Source of the DNA: Knufia peltigerae
Taxonomy: Eukaryota > Ascomycota > Eurotiomycetes > Chaetothyriales > Trichomeriaceae
Assembly (NCBI GenBank): GCA_030247855.1
Contig: JAPDRN010000207.1
Span: 1-39,035, forward strand
Direction: 5' to 3'
DNA length: 39,035 nt
Of this stretch, positions 20,535-29,683 are shown piece after piece. Positions within the stretch are counted from its first letter, which is position 1. Each line of letters starts with the position of its first letter. The translations under genes and the position numbers were made by a program. The notes below the pieces were generated by a model. It made no database searches, was not told the DNA's origin, and saw only the letters and a list, made by a program, of their open reading frames with translations.

Positions 20535-21503
20535 ATGCCAATTGCCTTGGACGACCCCAGAGTCCGCTTGCGGAAGACTGCATTCGTGACTTACTACCAC
20601 GCAGACTTGGAAAAAGCATCCAAATTTTTGTTTGATTTCGGATTCGAGGTTGCCGAACGAAGGGAGGGAGTCATCTTCTTCAAGGGCTACGGCCCAGACG
20701 CGTACTGCTATGTCGCAAGGCAGGCTGAGGACGGCGTAGCCAGGTTCGGGGGTGCCTCGTACCTCGTGGAATCAGAGTCTGAGCTCGAGAAGGCGAGTAG
20801 GATTCCGGGATCATCGACCATCAGCAAACTCGACGGTCCAGGAGGTGGTGTCAGCGTCACACTGACAGACCCCGTTGGCCACCAGGTCCATCTCGTGTAC
20901 GGCATCCAGGAAAAACAACCCGAGCCCAAAGACCTGCAGAAGCTCGTCGTCAACTACGAAGACGAGAAGCGTCGGATCGGCAAGTTTCAGAGACTCAAGG
21001 AGGGACCTGCCCCCGTGCACAAATGGGGACATTACGGCGTCAGCTACCCGCCCGGCACGTACCAGAAGATGGTGGACTGGTACACGTCGAACCTGACGCT
21101 GGCATTCTCGGACAAAGTGACCGTGGATGGGAAAGACGCCATCTCCTTTTTCCACATCGACAGGGGTCTAGACTATACCGATCACCACAGCTTCTACATC
21201 AAGCCTGCAAGGGCGGATGAAAAGCCTGACGTCGCGCACAGTGCGTTTGAGGTTCACGATTACGACGTGCAGCAGTTGGCCCACAACTACCTCGAGTCCA
21301 GAGGGTACAAGCTCTCGTGGGGTGTCGGAAGGCATGTCCTGGGCAGTCAGATCTTTGATTATTGGTACGACGAGTCCGGGTTCGAACTTGAGCATTACGC
21401 AGATGGAGATTTGGTGAACAGTGAGACTCCTGTAACTGTGCAGGAGAATGGACCGAAGACGATGTATGTGTGGGGTCCACCTAGACCTGCGGTTCGAGGA
21501 TGA
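20535..21503 (+). CDS. Extradiol ring-cleavage dioxygenase, VOC fold, single exon
   Basis: An intronless frame of 322 residues; the ATG at 20535 is the first in frame. Two VOC modules are seen: an N-terminal one (about 14-125, ending DPVGHQVHLVYG) and a C-terminal one (about 163-291). In the second the expected metal ligands are His166 (KWGHYG), His235 (VAHSAFEV) and Glu286 (FELEHYADGD). The spacings of 69 and 51 resemble those in type I extradiol dioxygenases (for example His146, His210, Glu260 in BphC). GRHVLGSQIFDYWYDESG before the Glu is also typical. Such enzymes use Fe(II) or Mn(II) and oxygen to open catechols next to the diol, giving yellow semialdehydes. It follows the TfdB-like monooxygenase on the same strand. 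A different VOC activity is possible, but the complete ligand set favours ring cleavage. Confidence 0.85.
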   Translation: MPIALDDPRVRLRKTAFVTYYHADLEKASKFLFDFGFEVAERREGVIFFKGYGPDAYCYVARQAEDGVARFGGASYLVESESELEKASRIPGSSTISKLDGPGGGVSVTLTDPVGHQVHLVYGIQEKQPEPKDLQKLVVNYEDEKRRIGKFQRLKEGPAPVHKWGHYGVSYPPGTYQKMVDWYTSNLTLAFSDKVTVDGKDAISFFHIDRGLDYTDHHSFYIKPARADEKPDVAHSAFEVHDYDVQQLAHNYLESRGYKLSWGVGRHVLGSQIFDYWYDESGFELEHYADGDLVNSETPVTVQENGPKTMYVWGPPRPAVRG

Positions 21504-22345
21504 TTTGTGAAATGCGATGTTGTGTAAGGCTCAGGGAGTACTCTGTACGGGAGAACCCAGGTAGCTAGTTATTTCAGGACGCAATTGTGTATTGTATTTC
21601 TGTGTTGGTAAGAAAAACAAAGTGATAAAGTGATTGCGCGCGTCGCGACTCTTCTGCTCTACGCGGCACAAGCCAGGAACCAATCAATCTAGTGCTCGGC
21701 GAATAGAATATCCAGGCCGAATGGTTGTCATCTATCTCTACCTTGTCTCTTGTTTCTAGCTTCGTCCTCGCCTTCATCTATTGAGCAGTAACAGCCACAT
21801 TGTAAAGGCCCGTACTCACACTCGACTATGGTGTACGATGCAACCAACAACCTGCCTATCAATGATTAGCGTGCCTCTACCTACAATTCCACCCGCTCCT
21901 GTGCCGGCAATGACCAAAACGGCCACTTTCTCACAGGACGTTTACCGTACGAGTCCCTTTCGTACAAAAATGTCAAGTGCCGATCCTAGTGAGATGTTAC
22001 TTCACAACCGGAGGCCGTGGTTCCCTATCAAACCCCCGCATTGTGCCCCTACGGAGGTAGACCAATGGGCCCGGAAATCAAGGAGAAGAGAATCATTACT
22101 TTGAGCTGACGTTGGAGAAAGATGGACGGCGTGTATGGTCATCAATGGAAAGGGCTAAACACCCATCCTGACATCCCAGGCAAATCGTCAAGGTAAAGTG
22201 GACAACTAACTGCAAGTTGACTTTTGACTCCAAACACGGAGTATACTACCCTTATACCTCCTTCTTCGGCCTCGATGCTTGTCTGGACACAGACAGAGTA
22301 AGGCATCGTTTGTTGTTGCTGAAGAGACAGCCCCCCTCGACTACA
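21504..22345. promoter_or_regulatory. Intergenic, 842 bp, upstream of the P450
   Basis: The region should hold the dioxygenase 3' end and the P450 promoter. A CGG-N3-CCG pair lies at 22009-22017 and a CGGAGTA at 22237-22243. Frames such as 21781-22104 have no recognisable content. Confidence 0.4.
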
Positions 22346-24206
22346 ATGGCAATGGACACGTCAACAGCCACACCTCCCTCAAATTCTTTCGAGCCCTGGT
22401 CGTCCTCATACTGGACTGTTGTCTTGCTGCTCGCTCTCTCAATAACCACAGGGATTATATACATCCTCACACAGCGATACCAACCTTACCTACGATCTAT
22501 ACCAGGACCATTCCTCGCCTCTTTCACAGACCTATGGCGCTTCGTCAAAGTCAACCAACTTCGTTTCGAACTCACCCTTCAAGAACTACACGATCGATAC
22601 GGTGATCTCGTTCGAGTCGGACCAAACTGTATCAGTGTCGGCGACCCCAGGGAAATCAGACAGATCTATGGCATATCCCGACTATTTCAAAAGGTATGTT
22701 AATCGTATGCGTGAGTGCAATACCATATATACATACATACCATGGCCGAAATCCACTGTCTGTTAACTAACCTTGTGAAAACTAAAACAACAGTCCGAAT
22801 ACTACCGCGTCGCTCAACCCCTAATCAACGGCAAACCCGTCGCTTCGTTGTTTATGATCACGAATGAAGATGCGCACAAAGCGGCCAAACGACCCATCGC
22901 GCACGCCTACGCCATGACGAGTCTCTTGGACTATGAGCCCTTTGTGGACAACACCTCGACCGTCCTCGTCGAGCGCCTGACCAGTCTGTACGCCGACTCC
23001 GACAAGGTATGCGACATTGGCGAATGGCTTCAGTGGTACGCGTTTGACGTGATTGGCGAAATGACAATGTCTCGTCGTTTCGGATTCCTCGAACAAGGCC
23101 GAGACGTCGGTACCATCATCAAGACGCTCAACAAGTCCGGCGCGTACACGGCCATCGTGGGCCAGATGCCGTGGTTGGACTACCTCCTCGCGAAGAACAG
23201 GTGGTGGGGACACTTGTTCTCTCGCGACAAGATGGGAGTGAGTAAATTCGTGCTCTCTTTCTTGCAACCGCGAATCGACGAGGCGGCGCTACGGCGGCGC
23301 GAGAGGAAGAAAGACCACGATGACGATGACGATGACGATGACGACGTTACAACATCGACAGACCACCGTAAAGACTTTACGGCCAAATTCATAGCAGCTT
23401 CCGAGAGATACTCGGGCAAGATCCCCCCCTCGCAACTTTTGGGTTGGTCATTGAGCAACATCAACGCCGGTTCCGACACGACCGCCATAACGCTCCGGGC
23501 CATCTTCCACTTCCTCCTCCTGCACCCGGCGTGCCTCTCCCGCTTGCTCGACGAACTGCACTCGGCCGAGCTCGGCGACGCCCCGACGTTCCGCGAGACG
23601 AGCACGCTCCCCTACCTCGGCGCCGTGATCAAAGAGTCCCTGAGGCTCCACACGCCCGTCGGGTTGATCCTCGAGCGCGTCGTCCCCCAGGGCGGCGTGA
23701 CGCTGTGCGGCCGCCACTTCCCCGCCGGCACCGTCGTGGGCTGCAACCCGGCCGTCATCCACCAGGACGCCCGAGTCTTCGGGAGGCGCTACGGCGTGCG
23801 CGAGTTCCGTCCCGAACGGTGGCTCGAGCCTCCCTCCGGTGGTGAGGAGTTGGCCGAGATGGAGAGGTGCTTCATGGCCTTTGGAGCCGGCAAGAGGACC
23901 TGCATCGGCAAGAACATCAGTCTGTTGGAGGTCCACAAGCTGGTGCCGCTGTTGTTGATGAAGTTCAAGGTGAGCTTTGACCGCCTCCCCTCCCCCAAAA
24001 CCAACCAGATGGTCTATTCTCGGGCCTTTGATACCACCAGAGAAGAAACAAAAGGAAATACAAGACCCGTCCTCGACGTAAAAGCAATGCTAACCATACA
24101 TGTTCACACATAGTTCACCCTAGTCGACCCTGAAAAGAGTCTGACCATATGGAACACCTTTTTCGTCCATCAAAAGGGCCTGGAAGTATACGTTGAAAAG
24201 GCATAG
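22346..24206 (+). CDS. Cytochrome P450, pisatin-demethylase-like class, 3 exons
   Basis: Exons 22346-22693, 22794-23969 and 24114-24206 give 538 residues. An N-terminal membrane anchor (about 20-42) is followed by the proline-rich hinge SIPGPF. The oxygen-binding helix has NAGSDTT (338-344), the K helix ESLR (395-398), then PERW (454-457) and the haem loop FGAGKRTCIG with Cys484. The last intron (144 nt, with GCTAACC branch) has to be removed to add the terminal FTLVDPEKSL block normally found after the haem region. An acidic run of nine Asp (residues 290-298), coded by a GAT/GAC repeat, interrupts the loop before the I helix. The layout resembles fungal ER-bound monooxygenases of the pisatin demethylase type, which oxidise aromatic compounds. 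It sits at the end of the aromatic cluster on the same strand as the dioxygenase, so a role in substrate activation is plausible. Confidence 0.93.
23319..23345 (+). repeat. In-frame GAT/GAC repeat coding nine aspartates
   Basis: Nine Asp codons, mostly alternating GAT and GAC, form a trinucleotide-type repeat inside P450 exon 2. Repeat slippage would add or remove Asp residues without breaking the frame. Confidence 0.85.
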
Positions 24207-24604
24207 GACTCACCGAGCCTGCTCGTGGGTCAGGCTTGAATATAGCTTACCCTCACTTGCGTACCTACTTTGCACGTCTTGACACATGGGCGAATGATGA
24301 TCTCTCGAGAAATTGGGAAGGCGGCACTCCGTACATAGGGTGTCATCTATATAATTCAGATAAGTGAATGACTCCCTTTTCTCTTTGCAAAACAACAGCT
24401 ACGTGTGTAAAATGCTAGAACGCCGTCTTCAAAAACTGGAACGTTCTTTTATAAAAATGTATCACTCTGCGCCGTGAAAAACATGTTGCTCGGCAAGAAA
24501 ACAAACTGCAGGACGCCGTGGCTGAATGATCGTGACAAAACCTCAAACCGAAACGAGAATGGGTATCAATGCTACCTCGTCACATCAATCCCGCCTACAT
24601 CTCT
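24207..24604. other. Convergent intergenic region, 398 bp
   Basis: This spacer separates the 3' ends of the P450 (plus) and SYLF-SH3 (minus) genes. It contains an ACTCCGTA at 24326-24333. No gene is seen. Confidence 0.5.
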
Positions 24605-25897
24605 TCATGTAGCTGTCTCGACATAATTCGAAGGGAACATGCCTTCTCGACCATCTGCAGTCCTTCCCCTCCACCAGTCCTCTTTGCTTTTCGTCCGCTC
24701 CGTGATGGTGATGACGTCGCCCTTCCGGAAGCCGAGATCATCCTTTTGCTCGGCTTCAAACGTGAACAAAGCGACCGCTTGATTGGGACCGATTGATCCT
24801 GTTCGCTGTCTGAAGACGGGTTTCGGCGCTGTAGGTCGGGTGGGTTTATTGTCAGAATATACGTAATCATTGTTCATGGTGCTCGATCGACTTCTGTTGC
24901 CGAATCCATTGCTTTCTCGAGAAGGCGAGTTATAATCGTCCCAGGTATTTGCTCGCCGAGGGTTGTCGTGATACTCGTAATTGTCGTCTCGAGATCCAAT
25001 TGTTGATGATCGGTTATTGCGGACATTGGCTCCATAGCCCGACCCCGTCCGTCCTTCCCACACCAGATCATCATGCTGGTCGTCATATATAGGCATGTCA
25101 TTGTACATGCCATCCGAGGCTGCTGCGCCCGAGAAGACGCGAGTGTTTAGAACCCTCATCAGCGGGTCTGCAGACGGAGGTGGTCTGACGCCACCCTCGA
25201 GGAGTTGTTTTGCTGTTATCCGGCCGCCGTACATCTTCTCATTCGCATCTCTTCTCTCAATCAGGACACTGCCTTCCAGACTCACACCGGCGAACAATCC
25301 TTTCGTCTTGCTGTACGCAAAAATGCCGGCCACGCCCTTCAGACTAGCTGCGCCTGCCGCTTCTGCGTTGCGACCGACTGGGCCGGCTGCGATACTGACA
25401 TTTCCACCGAGAGTGACCGAAGCTGCCTGTGCGAAGGTTCGAACGGCGGCGGCATCGTTAAGGATGAAGACGAAATCGGTTAGTTCGAAACCAATCTGAC
25501 CTCCGAAGCCACCACCGGCGGTCGCGATGGCAGAAGGAGCTGACCACGAGCCATCTGCGAGTCTAGCGACGACGATACCGGAGCCGAGTCGACCTGATCC
25601 GAGGAAGCCAGCCTTGAAGACTGTGAGAACCGCAAGGCCCTGTGTAGAGAATTAGCGCGTGGGAGGTAAACGATGTACAACAATTGCGTACCTTGGCATT
25701 CGCTAGAATCGACGGAGGTATGACTTTGTCTGGACCAAAGCTCTGTCTGGGATCAACAAAGGATGCTAGAATCTTGCCAGCCTTTTTGCATTCGCCTGGG
25801 TAGTGTCAGTGGTTGAAGGCTGCATAATTCCGGAGCGGCTGAAGGTAGACTCACTCCTCATAGAAGAGGGCAGTGGATTGTTGATTCCAAAAGGCAT
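24605..25897 (-). CDS. YSC84: SYLF (DUF500) plus SH3 domain protein, Ysc84/Lsb3-like, 3 exons
   Basis: Exons 25897-25855, 25795-25692 and 25639-24605 join to 393 residues. The start MPFGINNPLPSSMRSECKK is the normal beginning of this family. The SYLF domain covers about residues 1-215, with LAVLTVFKAGFLGSGRLGSG, then GGGFGGQIGFELTDFVF and SKTKGLFAGVSLEGS. A Ser/Asn/Arg/Tyr-rich linker follows, then a C-terminal SH3 domain of about 55 residues (ALFTFEAEQKDDLGFRKGD, EDWWRGR, GMFPSNYVE). In yeast, Ysc84 and Lsb3 bind actin filaments and phosphoinositides and act with Las17/WASP in endocytic patches. Both introns are short (59 and 52 nt). It shares its promoter region with the alpha/beta hydrolase gene. 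Confidence 0.94.
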
Positions 25898-26779
25898 CTT
25901 GTGTTCTTTGATATATATTTATTACTTTCCACTTCTTCACTCCAGTAGTTATCTCGTGTTTTTCACAATCAGCCCGCTCAGGCGGAAAGTGTTCGTATTA
26001 CGGCCAAGGGCGTCGTTCGGAAGCTGACGGGCTCAGTGGATTGGTGGGGCAGCCGGGGAAGTGCAGCTGAGATAGCACGAGAGTGTACTCCGTATGGAAT
26101 GGTCATACAACATCAAGGAAGTATATGGATCGAGGTAGGACGGTCGCGATGACCACGTGTGCAGGATATATAAAGAAGGAAAATACGGAGTACAACGAGC
26201 GAAAATGAGGCCTGGATGGGTAGACACGTAGACGCCGAGGGCGGTGCAGGTGCAGCTGGTGGTCGCAGTCGGTGCCTTATACATCAATCACTTCGTCATG
26301 CGGCACTTTTTTCCCTCGCGGAGAAACGATTATTACAGTACAATGTCGTCCTTGGCAGCCGCGTCGCCTAGAGCCTTGGATTCTCGTACTCGTACCCACA
26401 GCCTTGCCCCTCCGTACTCGCACAGCCTTGTCTTACATCTTTCGTCCTTCGTCCTTCTTCCAGCTCTTGGTCGTGTTCCCATTCCTTTCTCCTGCAATTA
26501 CCCTCGGCTTAATCAGTGAACTCGAGAATGCTCCATGATACGGTAAGTACCTTCAAGCTATAACACAATCGACCAGTTGACATCCTCTCCTGCCATCAAC
26601 AATTCAATGGTGTCGCTCAAAGGCCGAGTTTCGCACCACACGTCCTAATCCATCCCTACGTCGCTATGTGCCCGAAGAGATAGATATAAAAACCAAAGTC
26701 GACGGTTTTCTTTCACTCGTCTCGACCTTCTTCCTTCTTCTCCCAATCCTGGAGATGTGGAATTTCTCTGCCATCAGAC
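25898..26779. promoter_or_regulatory. Divergent promoter between the SYLF-SH3 and alpha/beta hydrolase genes
   Basis: An 882-bp region lies between two outward-facing starts. It has a TATATAA at about 26167-26173, a CACGTG at 26153-26158, and two full copies of the same 9-mer in opposite orientation: TACTCCGTA at 26086 and TACGGAGTA at 26184. Open frames here are short, with no domains. Confidence 0.5.
26086..26192. repeat. Pair of TACTCCGTA / TACGGAGTA elements
   Basis: TACTCCGTA (26086-26094) and its reverse complement TACGGAGTA (26184-26192) lie 89 bp apart in the promoter between the SYLF-SH3 and hydrolase genes. The same core recurs in other intergenic regions of this window. Confidence 0.6.
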
Positions 26780-27757
26780 ATGTCTCCCCCTCTGTCTACC
26801 GCGTTGATCCCTCCCAAATTTCTGAGACCAGCCTTTCTCACCGGCAGCACCCCCTTCCGCGTCTCTCGAGCCCATCCGTCGGTCTCATACACTCTATACA
26901 TACCTGAACATGCGTATAACCCAGATCCATCGCGATCTACATCCGATGACCCGGTCTACTCACTTCCGCGCCTTCCGCTGGTCGTCGTCGTCCACGGCAC
27001 TGGTCGTAATGCTGAAAAGTGCCGCGACAGCTTCAAGGAGTTCGCGGACAAACACCACGTTGCAATCCTTGCTCCGTTCTTTCCAGCTGGGATGACATCC
27101 GCCATCGACCTGGACAGTTACAAGGTACTCCACACCGCGCAGAACTTCAACTCGGACCAAATCCTCCTGTCGATAATCGACGACGAAATTGCAACCATCT
27201 GGCCGGGTATATCGACATCGAAATTTTTTCTGGTAGGCTATTCCGGCGGAGGTCAATTCTCCCTGCGAATGCTCTATGTCCATCCCGAACGTTTTCAGGC
27301 TGTCTCCATCGGCGCCCCCGGCCGTCCCACCTTTCTCGACCCCAGTGAGTCTTGGCCAGATGGGATACGTGATATTCAGGCTGTATTCGGGTCTGGCGCA
27401 AAGGTTGACATCGACGCCATCAAGGCCGTCCCGGCAATACAGCTGCTATGTGGGACCGAGGACGACTTCATCCACGGTGGCGAGGAATTCATGACTTTCA
27501 TATCGAAGTTCAAGGCTGGTTTGACCAAATCCCAAGACAGTGGCAGCAATCAGTCCGGAGCTGATGACCCGGGACTCGGTGTGATGAAAGAGGGCAGATT
27601 GACAGGCCTAAGCAGGTTGAGGGATAGTTGGGAATATCTCGGCATTAATGCGAGATTCGACCTTGTACCTGGAGTGGCTCATGAAGCCCACAAGGTCGTT
27701 CCTACGATTCAGGACTTTCTAGGACCGTCAGTTGATGCCTTTAGGAAGCAACTATAG
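26780..27757 (+). CDS. Alpha/beta hydrolase (esterase/depolymerase-like), single exon
   Basis: A 325-residue intronless frame from ATG at 26780. Features are the strand-and-oxyanion block LPLVVVVHGTGRNAEKC (66-81), the nucleophile elbow GYSGGG with Ser155, a candidate acid in CGTEDDFIHGG (Asp228 or Asp229), and a candidate His in PGVAHEAHKV (His301 or His304). The order and spacing fit a serine hydrolase of the PHB-depolymerase/prolyl-oligopeptidase-like type. There is no clear signal peptide, and the first 30 residues may be a weak targeting sequence. Hydrolases of this fold include meta-cleavage product hydrolases, but the motif surroundings here do not match that group, so no pathway role is claimed. 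Confidence 0.85.
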   Translation: MSPPLSTALIPPKFLRPAFLTGSTPFRVSRAHPSVSYTLYIPEHAYNPDPSRSTSDDPVYSLPRLPLVVVVHGTGRNAEKCRDSFKEFADKHHVAILAPFFPAGMTSAIDLDSYKVLHTAQNFNSDQILLSIIDDEIATIWPGISTSKFFLVGYSGGGQFSLRMLYVHPERFQAVSIGAPGRPTFLDPSESWPDGIRDIQAVFGSGAKVDIDAIKAVPAIQLLCGTEDDFIHGGEEFMTFISKFKAGLTKSQDSGSNQSGADDPGLGVMKEGRLTGLSRLRDSWEYLGINARFDLVPGVAHEAHKVVPTIQDFLGPSVDAFRKQL

Positions 27758-28753
27758 ACTCAAGTCAGGCTTTATATGAACTCATTAAGGTGCCATTTCA
27801 TGCAATACCTTAAAGTTCGAACCAAGTCCCTTCCGGCTTCTTACTTGGTCACTTTCGTGGTCTTTGACACAATAACCATTTTACTCGTCAGCAGACATGC
27901 ACGATACTACTCCATTTGACGCTTGCGATTTGAACCCGCATCGGATCGACTTTCTACTTTACCCAAGTAGTCTGTTCCCCGTTTGCGATTCATTCGGCGA
28001 TGTGGACAGTCATAACTGTTGCCACAACAAAGTCAGTGGATGGTAAGGTCCTCGTCCATTCTACCATCAAAAGTCTAGATATGCGAGCAATGCGACCATG
28101 AATACTGACACGAGGGGCAGTCGAACGAGACTACGGGTAGTCATGTATGTCGAGTCCCACGACATTCTGTACCTGTTTTACCCAGCTTAGGTACGGAGTG
28201 GTCAAGTGATGTCAATTCGTCCGGAGCATTTCCTCTCAGCCTTGTCGCCACACAAAATTCTTTTTCTTTTCTATTTTTAAATCACCCCTTCCTCGCAATC
28301 GATAATACGAAACATGAATCGACAAGGCCCTGGACTCAATCACCTCGCAGCATCATCATCTTCAAGTGAGAGCGGGAGCAATAAATGACATGGGCGCCGC
28401 CCCCGGCATGTGGCCGCGCTCGCAGGTCCGTGTGTCAGCCTTTGCCTTTTATTTCAAGCAATGGTAATTAATTGATTGAATGACCTTGCGAGCTAACATT
28501 TTTTAGTTTGTGATGCGTGACATACCGAGCTCGCATCGACTTTCACCTTGTCGCCAAGGAAGGGGTAGAATACAAATACAGTATCATATACCTAGGTATG
28601 TTTTGTTACTCTTCACCCACCCTCTCCTCTCCAGGCCCGGCATATGATTCATATATTTACTCAGATACAACGCTCCTCGCGATACTCTCCTTTTTGTTCA
28701 CCACAGTAATCTCATTGTGAAAATATAGTGACAACTGTTAGCTAGAGGGAAAA
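27758..28753. other. Intergenic, 996 bp
   Basis: This stretch lies downstream of the hydrolase and upstream of the cytochrome b561 gene. It is AT-rich with TACGGAGT at 28192-28199 and a CCTAGGTA at about 28591. A T-arm-like stretch at 27924-27940 was examined and rejected as a tRNA. No gene is supported. Confidence 0.5.
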
Positions 28754-29612
28754 ATGGCGTTCCGCTCCGGCACTGTCGTGGCTTTCGCCTTTCTGCTCGT
28801 ACCCAGTGAGTCCCACGTCGTACCACCATGTCTGTGCATTACCGCAAGTGTTGACACGATCGCCAACCAAAGTGCTGGCTTTAGCAACGACTCTTGATGC
28901 CGAACACCCAACAGATCCGGCACCCCTCGAGAAACGAGCATACTTCCAAGACAGTTACAAGATCTTTCACCGCAAACGCAATGCCCACGCATGCATTATG
29001 TCCATCGTCTTCATCGTCCTGTTTCCTCTCGGCGCCATAGCACAACATCTTCCGCTCAAGGGTGTTCGTGTGACCAGTCGCATCCACGGTCCGATCCAGA
29101 TCCTCGGTCTTGTCATGATGATTGGTGCCATGGGTCTAGGCATAGACATTGCCAAAAACGATCTAAACTTTTTCAGCCCCGTCAAAGCCCATGTTGTGAT
29201 CGGTCTGCTGGTGACATCCACCATCATTGTCGTTCAGCCGGCAATGGGCATCCTTCAGCATCGTCATTTCAAGCGGACTGGTGGAAAGAGTGTATTCTCA
29301 TATATACATCGGTGGACGGGCCGTGTGATGATCTGTCTTGGCTGGATCAACTCGGGCTTGGGCTTTCAGCTGGTTGGAATCCCACCTGTCAAGACTCATT
29401 CTCTCGTCCGCAATTTTGTGCTAATGGGCGTCCTTGGGGGAGTTTGGTTTCTTCTGATGGGAACGGATGGACTTCGAGATCATGTGTTGCACAAGAATCG
29501 ACTCTCTTCGTATCGTCTGGGCTGGGTTCGAGGATTCAGATTGCATGGTAGACATATGATAGGGAATACAGTAGATCCGTCGAAGGAGGAGAACACTGTA
29601 GGTAGATCTTAA
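28754..29612 (+). CDS. Cytochrome b561-domain membrane protein, 2 exons
   Basis: Exons 28754-28805 and 28873-29612 give 263 residues. Exon 1 codes most of a signal peptide (AFRSGTVVAFAFLLVP), and an EKR site (Kex2-like) follows about residue 40. Then come a string of membrane helices with histidines placed as haem ligands: RIHGP, KAHVVIG and YIHRWTG, plus the LQHRHF loop. This is the b561 core that passes electrons across membranes from ascorbate or a reductase to iron or other acceptors. No DOMON haem domain precedes it, so it is the short form seen in many fungi. It converges on the Clr5-ankyrin gene with only 71 bp between stop codons. The acceptor at 28872 is chosen by frame; neighbouring AGs would break the signal peptide. 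Confidence 0.82.
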
Positions 29613-29683
29613 TTCTGACCCGATAGACCAGAGTTCAGGGACCAATCTTGGTGCTCACATCTACCAGCTTGCTGTGTCCAGAT

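Noticed and set aside
27924..27940. Minus-strand sequence resembling a tRNA T-arm (GTTCAAA loop with a 5-bp stem)
   Set aside because: The acceptor strand that should follow it has no matching partner upstream, and no D-arm or anticodon arm can be built.
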